Assembly (NCBI GenBank): GCA_029961685.1
Contig: JARWKL010000009.1
Location: 27,653,208-27,717,207, forward strand
Source: Aristolochia californica
Lineage: Eukaryota > Streptophyta > Magnoliopsida > Piperales > Aristolochiaceae
DNA: 64,000 nt
Reading direction: 5' to 3'
Part shown: positions 55,297-64,000 of the stretch, in pieces
Numbering within the stretch: the first letter of the stretch is position 1
How the letters are laid out: each line of letters begins with the position of its first letter
Program-made: the position numbers and the translations under genes
The notes under the pieces: model-generated
What the model saw: only the letters and a program-made list of their open reading frames with translations
Told to the model about the DNA's origin: nothing
Database searches by the model: none

Positions 55297-55708
55297 TATT
55301 CCTAGGGCTTATTCACATAATAATAACAAGGGATTAAGAGAATAGAGAAGAGGAAGAAGAGAGGAGGACAAGAGAAGAGCTCTAGCTCGTAGAGAGGCTA
55401 GGAGGATAAACCAAGGGAGATAAAGAATTTATGCTCAAGAGGAGGGAGCATGAATTTGTGCTCATGAGGATTGAGCTTGATGCTCTACCCCATATATTGA
55501 GGCTCTATTTATAGTTTTAAGAATGTGTTTAGAAATTCTACAATGCCCTTATTCAAAAGCAAAAAAGACATAAGAGTACATACACCAACTTGTATTATTA
55601 CAACTCTATGCCATCTTTGTAGAAGTTCCCCTTATTTTACTAACCATGCTAACTTATGCTTCATTTACCATCCATGCCACTCCTACTCATGGGTAGATCC
55701 TTTTAAAA
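55297..55708 (-). mobile_element. Worn LTR of the J family, minus strand
   Basis: It resembles the J LTR throughout (CTATTTATAG box, GATGCTCTACCCCATATATTGAGG, ACTCATGGGTAGATCC). Its ends are blurred. It abuts the TRIM on the left. Confidence 0.6.
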
Positions 55709-56105
55709 ATTAGTTCTCCCTTGACCTTTATTACATATATTTCCTCCCATACCATGGTAGTATATGGTTGATGACACTTTAGTGGGTGGAGCATAATATA
55801 GATCAGGAATACGTAGTATAGTGACACATATATCATCGAATAAGGGAAGGGTTGTTGAGCTAAGAATTTGAGACTTGGCTACTTCAAGATAAGATTTCAG
55901 ATTAACAAGGCAAATAAAGGCCTCTAATTCTTCCTGTTGTTTTTTCATGAATTGAAATATTAGTGGAATATGGATGTGCAAGCTTCCATTCTTGCATAAG
56001 GCCCTTGAATCGAGCAAAATAATCATCCAAATTTTCCCCTGCTTGATATTATACATTGTTTAAAATACATCATTTAATTTTTGCAAGATTATTATCCCTT
56101 GCTAC
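55709..56105 (-). pseudogene. Copia gag fragment, minus strand
   Basis: Minus-strand reading: DDYFARFKGLMQEWKLAHP (shifted frame), then EELEAFICLVNLKSYLEVAK, SQILSSTTLPLFDDICV and ILRIPDLY (55709-56056). It corresponds to the gag of elements B and C. It meets a plus-strand RT fragment at about 56108. Confidence 0.8.
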
Positions 56106-57220
56106 TAATTCTTCCTGACCGATCTATCAGTTTGATATTCACCGATGGTTTGATAAATTTAGCCAAGCACTATTACGGACTGCATTTCACCGATGTTTAG
56201 TAGATCAATCTGTGTTTATTAAAGACACTCTCAAAGGGAAAGTACTTCTGGCAGTCTATGTTGATGATATTGTCTTTACTGTCAGTGATTCCGATGATAT
56301 TCAAAAAACCAAAAAGAAGATATGTGATGATTTCAAGACAAAAGATCTTGGACTACTTAAATATTTTCTGAGTATTGAGGTGTTATAGTCCAAGCATGTG
56401 ATTATACTATCTCAGAGGAAGTATGTCCTTGATCTACTGGATAAGATAGGAATGAAGGGGTGTAGACTAGTAGATACCCCTATGAATTCAAATACTAAAT
56501 TATCTACAGGCTCTGGAAAAGATGTAGATTTCGAGAAATATCAAAGACGTGTGGGGAAAATTATTTATCTTTATGCAACAAAACTGAATATCTTATATGC
56601 AGTAAGTGTGGTAAGTCAATACATGCAAAAACCATATCTTACTCATTGGTAAGCATTGGAAAGAATATTGTGATTTTTTATAGGAGTTCCAAGAAGAGGA
56701 CTTCTTCATAAGAACCATGGTCACTTCTAGATATGAGGATTTTCAGATGCAGACTGGGTAGGATCCCCGAATGACAAAAAATCTACTACGGGTTACTGTA
56801 CAAAGTTTGGTGGAAAATTGGTTACATAGAGAAACAAGAAGTAGAATGTGGTTGTAAGGTCCTGTGCAGAGGCAGAATACAGGGCCATGACATACACAAT
56901 TAGTGAGCTTCTATGGATCAAGTCCCTTCTCATTGAACTGGGATTTTATAAAGGAGCCTCTATGGATCTATATTGCAATAATCAAACAACAATTCATATC
57001 ACTTCAAATCCGGTCTTCCATGAAAGAACAAAACACACTGAGGTGGACAGTCACTTTATACGAGAAAAATTCCAAGCCGACATATTATCTCTCAAACATA
57101 TCTCCTCACAAGGACAACTTGCAGACATCCTCATGAAGCTAGTCACTTACAAAATCTTGTCCACCATTTGCAACAAGTTGGGCATTTACGATGTTTTCTC
57201 ACCCCTAGCTTGAGGGGGAG
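56106..57220 (+). pseudogene. Copia RT end and RNase H, with deletion at the start
   Basis: IYQFDI at the start is the RT motif IYQLDVKN cut short. The text jumps to RWFDKFSQALLR (deletion of the segment to WFDK). LAVYVDDIVFTVSDS carries an intact YVDD (56248-56292). Then come FKTKDLGLLKYFLSIEVL, ILSQRKYVLDLLDKIGMKG and DFEKYQRRVGKIIYL. RNase H reads VVRSCAEAEYRAMTYTIS, YCNNQTTIHITSNPVFHERT and KLGIYDVFSPLA (57213 stop). Stops near 56388 and 56650 and a few frameshifts are present. Confidence 0.88.
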
Positions 57221-57610
57221 TGTTAGAAGATGGGCCCAAGCTAACACAAGTATGGAGAAGGCCCACACATCTAAGAGGGGTGACATGACTGTAAATAAGG
57301 TGTCATCTCATAAAGATAGTGTTGAAGAGCAAATATGGAAGAGTCTTACATGACTCTCACAATAAGAAGTCTTACATAACCAAAATTATTATGGAATGAG
57401 GTATCACAAAAGAGTTTTAGTTTAAAGGTATTTTAGTTATATTAGTCTTCTATTTATGTTGAGTTATTTAAGTGTTAGAATTTGGGTATAATTGGGACAA
57501 TGGTAGTTTAATTGTAATTGGACTTTACTACTTTCCTTTATTATAAATAGGGTTCTTGTACTTTGATTACATTAAGTCAATGAATTTTTCTCTTTTACAT
57601 AAATTCAACA
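57221..57610 (+). mobile_element. Type-2 LTR after copia RNase H, followed by a primer-binding site
   Basis: Polypurine tract CTTGAGGGGGAG (57209-57220), LTR TGTTAGAAGATGGGCC...AAATTCAACA, then TGGTATCAGAGC (57611-57622). It thus serves as 3' LTR of the upstream copia and as 5' LTR of what follows. An internal TGTTGAAGAGCAAATATGG at 57321 is where the shorter LTRs at 45470 and 61994 start. Confidence 0.85.
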
Positions 57611-59648
57611 TGGTATCAGAGCATTAATTTTCAGGACTCTCAAGTATGGTTTTTATTCCAAAAACCTATTTTTTCCTTTTTTTCTTTCTACCTTCATTTT
57701 TCTTAGTTATTGGAACTTTTTTTTTTTTATTTTGTTGGACTCTTTATCTCCCAGAATTGTTCTACCATTACAAATTCACTTTGTTGGGCTTGGATCGTGA
57801 ACTGTATATGTTGAGACTCTGAAAATAGATCTACCAGCCAAATCCCAGACTATGGCAGGAGCTGTTGAAATGGTGGGCCCACCGACTGGTGTTTATCAAC
57901 AGCCACAACGAGCACAAATTAATAGGTGTTATTTCTCAAATTGGAGTCCAACTTGATATCGCATCTGGAATCCCTTCACTTTCTAGACAAAAATGGATGA
58001 CGAGAATGCTGGATCGTTTTGCCGTATGTCAATCAGCAATCGTAAGGTCACTCCAAAAATGGCATCGACTCTCCAAAATAACAAGCACAGATTCTGTTGG
58101 ATTGTTTCAGCTGGACTTTGTGTTCGGAATTGTTCCAATTCTTGGTCAATCTTTGATACGAGCCATTATTTTTGGCAGAGGTGTTTCGTTGCATCCAATA
58201 TGCCGCTGGTGTAGTTATCTGATCTTGGAGGAGCATTTTGGAGACGTGAGTGCAGGCTAGGTTTTATCGAGAAGGCAGAAAATTTTTCCACCTTTGGTGG
58301 ATATCCGTCTAAATATAGAACTCTTACTGAACCTTTGATTCAGTATCTGGATTGATCCTATACACTTCATATACTGTTGTTGATCGACAAATTTGAGAAA
58401 TATGTCAATTTCAACCGGAGCTTATTGCTGAATTGCCAAAATTGTTGACTATTGTTTTTCAGAAGTTTTGGTTGTCTTTGCTATCTCTCTGCTTCACTGG
58501 CTATCAATTCGGGATCATATCTCTATTTTGGAATTTATCTCCCGGGTTGCCATTAATCTTGTATCTCCTTGTCTCTACCGCTCACCCCGTAATCTGCCGT
58601 CATTCCAGAAACTTTGCCTACTACTGATTTCTTGGCTTATCTCTTATGTGAGTTGTTGTCTCATGAAGGTAACGCTAGCTGGGTTGCTGCTTTGGGAGGA
58701 CAAAGATGCCAGTGTTGCGTCAGAATTGTTTACTATGATATCGCTCTGTTTGGAAGCGGGTGGCACGGGGAAGACGAAGATAAAATGCCAAACTTAGGTG
58801 GTTGATTTTAATCCAGTGAATCAGTGGTTGTCATCCATCGAACTACTTCTATTTTGACCGAGACCTGGTCTTGGCCGAGTTGACCCAGTGAACAATCGAC
58901 CCACTTGGGTTAGCTGCTTTTGCTTCTGACCCACTTGGGTTAACTCGAGCTAACTCGGTTCAGGTCCTGGTCAACCTGACTCAGCCCACTTGTTTTCTAC
59001 CTCGGTTATACAAGTCTGGATCTCGAGTTCTACACATATTTCTTCTGAGACTCGGCTATATCGGTCTACTATTTGACTCTGTTCGACTCGGTTCCTTATC
59101 TCCTACTGGATTATTATTTTGAGGTATTGGTAGCTTATTACTTAGTTAACATATTATTTGGTGCACGGACTCACAACGAGTTATTTTATGGGTTCTTTTT
59201 TTAGGATGTTCTTTATTTGGTACTTTTTATTGGGCCCAGGCCCATTTCAGATGCTACTATTATGTGTCTTTGGCTGAGACATTATTATTGAAGGAATTTT
59301 TAATTGTTGATTGTGATCAGTATTTCTAATGAAGAAGAAAACACATGGTGGCCCCAAAATATTACCTTCCGGGTGATTACTCGTTACCCACCCACCCCCT
59401 TAATTGGAATTTATTATTCCTTTGATAGTCGGTGTCCTGTGGAAGGACATGGTGTCGGAGGAGTTTTATATCACTTCTAAGCAATGCTTATAGACCCATT
59501 TTATATAGAAGATAGGAGTGTGCCCAACATCCAACATGAATTGTTTGACCAGAGTATGGACCGATGTCTTAGGGCTAGGAGTGATTTTACTCTCACTTAT
59601 ATTATGCCAACTGGTCCTCATGGAAGAGACCACCAGCTTGATGGGGAG
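57611..59648 (+). other. Leader a and noncoding interior, related to element G
   Basis: The leader ATTAATTTTCAGGACTCTCA resembles the one after 18398. The part from about 59060 (ATATTATTTGGTGCA, GAGACATTATTATTGAAG) matches element G at 32990-33140. A 131-codon ORF at 57865-58260 has no recognised family and is probably noncoding. Confidence 0.6.
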
Positions 59649-60597
59649 TGTTGGAAGATATGGTGGACTGCCATTTTATACGGAAAGATCAAATATACCA
59701 TTTGTAGCAAGCTAGGTATTCATGATGTTCTCTCACCCCAACTTGAGGGGGAGTATTGGAAGGTGGGTTGAAGCCCACACGACCAAGGAAGGCCTACACA
59801 TCCAAGTGTGTTAGAAAATGGACTCAAACCCATAAGACCAAGGAAGGCCCTACATCCAAGAGATGTGGAAGATGGGCTCAAGGTCCATAGACCAAAGAGA
59901 AGGCCCACAGGCCCGTACAGTGATAGCAAGATGGTAAATAAAGAGTCATCTCATAGAGATGGCATTGATATAATTAGTTTAAGTTCCTGGGGAATAATTT
60001 TAATATTATAGTTTTATTAATCTATAAATTGAATTTCAGGGAAGGGTTAGGACATAAGTCCATAACTTCTTCTTCCTCTTGTTTTCTCCCAATGAGTCCT
60101 TTCTTTTTCACCTAAATCCATGGAATCCTGAAAATCTGTTGGAAGATATGGTGGACTGCCATTTTATACGGAAAGATCAAATATACCATTTGCAGAAAGC
60201 TGGGTGTTCATGATGTTCTCTCACCCCAGCATGAGGGGGAGTGTTGGAAGATATGCCGAAGCCCACACGACCAAGGAATGCCCACAGATCCAGGTGTGTT
60301 AGAAGATGGGCTCAAACTCATAAGACCAAGGAAGACCCACACATCCAAGAGATGTGAAAGATGGGATCAAGGCCCATAGACCAAGGAGAAAACCCATAGG
60401 TGGTAGGATGGTAAATAAAGAGTCATATCATAGAGATGGCATTGATGTAATTAGTTTAAGTTTTAGGGTCATACTTTTAATATTGTAGTTTTATTAATCT
60501 ATAAATTGAACTCCCATAATCTCTTCTTCATTTTGTTTTCTCCCAATGAGTCCCTCTTTCTTTTTTAGCTAAATCCATGGAGTCCTGAAAATCAACA
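59649..60597 (+). repeat. Tandem duplication of [copia 3' internal end + type-1 LTR]
   Basis: Unit one 59649-60136 and unit two 60137-60597 both begin TGTTGGAAGATATGGTGGAC. They run through a copia tail (CKLGIHDVLSP-like), a polypurine tract (CTTGAGGGGGAG or ATGAGGGGGAG) and a type-1 LTR (starting 59754 and 60242). Unit one ends GAAAATC and lacks the AACA that closes unit two. The primer-binding site TGGTATCAGAGC follows unit two at 60598-60609. Confidence 0.85.
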
Positions 60598-62308
60598 TGG
60601 TATCAGAGCTGGTTCTATGAGTTAACTCAGTCAACCCACAAAGATAATGTGATCCGTTTCTTATCTATCATCTCTAGCAGTTGAGGTTTGTATCTATTTT
60701 TTTTCTCTTTTAAGTCCTTTTATCCATTTTTTTCTTTGGTTTTCACCTCTATAATGAGCTTTTTATATTGCATATTATATATTGACGAAAAGATATTCGA
60801 TTATACTTTCCAACGAAAAACTAATTTTGGCAATCAGAGGTTTCTAAAAAGAGAAATATATATTTGAAGCAGCAAACGTCAGACTGCAAGAGAGGTTCAA
60901 GTAGTAGCAAAAAGCTTCAACTTTTGAGCCATTTTATACTATCAAGAGTGAGGCTTTATATAGATAATTCTATATAAAAAGAAATATTTATAAGTCTATT
61001 TTCTTACCTATTCAATTAATTCTTGATCTGAGTTTTTCATATGGAGATATTGATCTTGGAAGAGTCAATGGTCATGCTGGCAATAGGAGAAAGAGTACTT
61101 AGTTCGGCCAGATTACGGAGACCGAAATATATCAGATTATTTATCTCAAAATAAATATATTTTATGAAGAGAAGTATACTTGGATGAAATATATTTAAGT
61201 CTAATTTTAGTAGGAGAAAATTTCATGTCAATATGATCTATATTTAAGGATATATTTGCTTGGGAATAATCAAAGGTCATATTGGTATCCTGTTGCATTG
61301 AAAAATCCGAATTTAAGACGATTTTTTTGCGTCACTTTTTGAGTTGCAGTTATTGATCAACAATATCAGAAAAATATCTCAGTTAACCTTTGTTTTGCAT
61401 ACCTTTCTCCTACTATCCTTTTTTGACTCTCACATACCCCTTTGGGCCAACCTCTTGTGTTTTGCTTCTATTGACTTACCTTTATATATATGAGTGTTTT
61501 TTAGTCCGTTTAGAATTTTTATTGGTAGCTTTACGTTGTTTATTGTTGTCTTATAAATGACAGTCATTACCCAATTTAGTGATTCTTGTCACTATTTTTG
61601 TTCGAAATCCTTTGATGTTGGTTTTGACTTATATTTTATCACCCATTTTTAGCTTTTGATAGTGTCCAGTATTGTACTTATCCTTAGGACACTATGATGG
61701 AGGAGATTATTAATACATCTATGTTATTTGTTTCAAACTAAGATATTGCCATTATCTCCCATTTTGAGGGGAAGAAGTAGAAAAAGAAGTACAAGAAAGA
61801 GGTATTATATTCTATATGTTGTGGTAATTTTTATGTGACCAAAATATTAAAGAAAGGGTGAGTACAAAAGACGAAGTTTTTGCATCTATGAGGAATTATA
61901 TTTGTGAAGAAGTTTTTTTCAGCAAAAGAAAATTGAAGACCAAGAATCCATTTCATAGCAAGTTGAAGTTATAAAGTCCAGTTTGAGGGAGAATGTTGAA
62001 GAGCAACTATGGAAGAGTCTTATATGACTCTCACAATAAGAAATCTTACATAGCCAAAATTATTATGGAATTAAGTTTCAAAGAAGAGTTTAAGTTTAAA
62101 GGTGTTCTAGTTATGCTAGTCTTCTATTTAAGTTGATTTATTTCATTATGCTAAGACTTATCTTTAAGTATTAGAGTTTGAGTGTAATTGGGACAAAAGT
62201 AGTTTAATTGTAATTGGACTATACTACTTTCCTCTATTATATATATGGGTTCATATACTCTGATTACATCAAGTCAATGAAGTTTTTTTCTTTTTCATGT
62301 ATTCAATA
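60598..62308 (+). mobile_element. Leader b, noncoding interior and type-2 3' LTR
   Basis: TGGTATCAGAGC (60598-60609) then TGGTTCTATGAGTTAACTCA (leader b). The noncoding interior is shared with element G (ATTTGAAGCAGCAAACGTC; GATCTTGGAAGAGTCAATGG). A polypurine tract GTTTGAGGGAGAA (61981-61993) precedes the LTR 61994-62308 (TGTTGAAGAGCAACTATGG to ATTCAATA). The upstream LTR is type 1 and the downstream one type 2, so this is a hybrid. Confidence 0.78.
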
Positions 62309-62572
62309 GATGACACAAGGGTGTAATTAGTCAAGGTAAACATGTCTACTTAGGTTTTTTCTCATGTAAAACTTGTAGCCCTAAGGGCATTGTAAATTCC
62401 TCTAAAAAATTATAAATACAGGCCCTTGGCTTGGGTAGATTGTCAAGTCTCTCTCCCCTTCTCCAAATTCTTCCAAGCTCTCTTAGCCTAAAGGATCTCT
62501 CCCTTTTCTCTCTTTCTCCTTTCTTTACCCGAGTTCTCTCTCTTATTTTCTTCTTCTTTTCTCCTCTTCTTA

Positions 62573-62609
<37 letters not shown>

Positions 62610-62650
62610 TTTGCAAGAGGTTCTAATCGTGGGGTCCTAATTTGAACAGA
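62309..62650 (+). mobile_element. 3' part of an LTR of the 13.2-kb solo-LTR family
   Basis: Shares GTAGCCCTAAGGGCATTGTA, the TATAAATACAGGC box and CTCTTAGCCTAAAGG with the reverse complement of 13208-13553. Its 5' part is missing, cut by the LTR ending at 62308. It contains the CT microsatellite at 62577-62606. Confidence 0.7.
62577..62606. repeat. CT microsatellite
   Basis: A run of about 15 CT dinucleotides within the pyrimidine-rich U5 of the LTR. Confidence 0.9.
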
Positions 62651-62743
62651 TGTCCTTGAGAAACAATACAAGCTTTATATTTTTTTACAAATCCATCTGT
62701 ATTGAGTTTGGTTCTAGAAACCCATGGGCACCCTACAACATGT

Positions 62744-62822
62744 TGTTAAGTTGTGGAGTCTAATTAACACCTTACGCTTAGTCGGCACGCAAATATATTT
62801 GGGTTGTATTTCGGTTGCCCTA
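62744..62822 (+). mobile_element. First ~79 bp of an A-family (Tork) LTR, cut by a gypsy LTR
   Basis: TGTTAAGTTGTGGAGTC and the following CTTACGCTTAGTCGGCACGC match the A-family LTR start. The sequence stops in TTGCCCTA, where the gypsy LTR begins. Confidence 0.8.
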
Positions 62823-63213
62823 TGTTATACATGCAATAATATTATTATTTTAGTTGTTTTCTTTAATTTACTTTATTTATTTCAGTTTAGGTCACAAGGG
62901 TATTTTTGGAATATTTTATTTATAGGGGTATTTTTGTATTATTTTATATTAAACCCTAACAGTTTGAACCCTATTTAAGGGGTAAGAGTAATGAGAAAGA
63001 CAAACATTGAAGCATTGAGAATTAGGTTAAATCTAGTATAAACAGGCGTGGAGCTCTCCTCAACGAGCTCTAGGGTTTTTAAGCTTCCCTTTAGCTTGAT
63101 CTTCGTTTTCATCTTCATGTCTCCCTACAATTCCTCCATGTTATTCTACAATTCCCCATGGCCGAACCAAAACGTCAACAACGAATCTTTGTGTCAGATC
63201 CGGGACCATAACA
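62823..63213 (+). mobile_element. Gypsy 5' LTR (same family as 53299-53626)
   Basis: 391 bp, TGTTATACATGCAATAAT to GACCATAACA. ACTGGTATCAGAGCGG (63214-63229) follows as primer-binding site. It is inserted in a Tork LTR. The other end of the element lies beyond the window. Confidence 0.87.
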
Positions 63214-64000
63214 ACTGGTATCAGAGCGGAAACACACGGGAGTGGTTGGAGAGATTGAATAGAAAGATGGACAACATGATAACTTGTCTTAGGACCGGAA
63301 GGAACACAATTCCGGAACAAAGAGGAGAGGACCTCGATGCCACCTTAGAAATGAAGGACCTCCAACCTCAAATTTCCTATTACGGCATATGCACAAAAGA
63401 GGCAGCTGCTGTTTTAGACAAGCAGAACGGCCAATGGCCAGAAAAATAAAAAATTGCGTCTCGTTACCGGCCGAAGTCGCTGCTGAAGAGGCAGACGCTG
63501 TTTTAGACGAGCAGAAAGGCCATGCCTCAAAAACTTTTAATATTTCCCTGTAGGGAGATCCAAAGCCGCACAACAGGGACCAAGATTTAGGGCATTCGAC
63601 AGGTGTTTTTGCCAAGACGTCGTCGATGGTGGGCGATACTGGTGCGACCCCAAATCCGACTACGGGGGCCTCAAAAATCTCCAAGGACCCTAGAAATCCA
63701 AAATCGAAGGGAAATTTTCTGGCACCGGTTTCGACCAGGACATGTTTTCGAGAGCCCTCAGTCTCGAAAACTATCCAAGAAGTGAAGCCCCAACGGGCTG
63801 CCCTTCGCCACGGGAGAAGCAGGAGACTCTGACGGTGCCATCGGCAAAATTTCCGCTCAAACTCCGTCTCAGCAGCACAACGACAAACGATCTTCCATAA
63901 AATTTGGGAGAGGGGTTCTCGGTTCTAGGGGGGGGCTAAGAAATAGAGCTTAACAGGTTTCCAAGAGCCCTTTTCACGGAAACTCTCCAAGTGGCGAAGC
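63214..64000 (+). pseudogene. Gypsy leader and gag-like start, running off the window
   Basis: EWLERLNRKMDNMITCLRTG lies soon after the primer-binding site, and then a stop at 63447. A peptide module, EAAAVLDKQNGQWPE, recurs as EADAVLDEQKGHASK about 88 bp later. A nucleotide module (AGAGCCCTCAGTCTCGAAAA, then CTATCCAAGAAGTGAAGC) recurs near 63955-64000. No canonical capsid or zinc knuckle lies in the window. Confidence 0.6.

Noticed and set aside
57865..58260. 131-codon ORF in the noncoding interior after the LTR at 57221
   Set aside because: No recognisable domain, different frame neighbours of equal length, and it lies in a leader or interior that has no ORF in related copies.
62431..62640. 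Ser/Leu-rich ORF with a CT run
   Set aside because: Translation of the pyrimidine-rich U5 of an LTR, ending in the CT microsatellite.

Overview
The window looks like nuclear DNA of a seed plant, probably a eudicot or another non-grass lineage. It is AT-rich and intron-bearing. It holds plant-specific genes (an SPX-domain gene, a DUF538 gene, decayed pieces of PPR, PRMT4, VARICOSE, tRNA-methyltransferase and cytochrome P450 genes). It is packed with nested Ty1/copia and Ty3/gypsy LTR retrotransposons. The species cannot be named from sequence alone.

Layout. 1-1.1 kb: last two exons of an SPX gene (+). 1.1-1.8 kb: minisatellite-like repeats and a GA microsatellite. 1.8-12.3 kb: an old Tork/Tnt1-like copia (element A) carrying two solo LTRs of its own family and a nearly complete copia of another family (element B, 5870-11553, exact TCAAG duplication). 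13.2-16.3 kb: two solo LTRs with perfect 5-bp duplications around a cytochrome P450 relic. 17.7-31.5 kb: stacked copia LTR remnants, then a chromodomain gypsy on the minus strand (element D, 18761-30467), itself split by a second copy of the B family (element C, 20131-25947, AAATA duplication). 31.5-37.9 kb: two non-autonomous LTR elements (G +, J -). 38.6-42.7 kb: a gene island with an intact DUF538 gene (-), a VARICOSE/EDC4 C-terminal relic (-) and an unprocessed tRNA (uracil-5-)-methyltransferase pseudogene (+). 43.9-50.2 kb: degenerate copia bodies. 50.4-55.3 kb: two tiny TRIM-like elements flanking a mosaic with PPR and PRMT4 fragments and a gypsy LTR with primer-binding site. 55.3-62.7 kb: rearranged copia remnants, including a tandem [3' internal end + LTR] duplication. 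62.7-64 kb: a gypsy LTR inserted in a Tork LTR, running off the window.

Only the SPX exons and the DUF538 ORF look functional. All retroelement coding regions seen have stops or frameshifts. The recurring theme is modular rearrangement at the primer-binding site (TGGTATCAGAGC and variants). LTR types and leader types are combined in all four ways, and element D has a TRIM leader plus TRIM LTR spliced between its own LTR and its own primer-binding site. This is the most interesting pattern here. The B/C pair also shows a clear CpG-decay signature, and short gene pieces sit between the elements.
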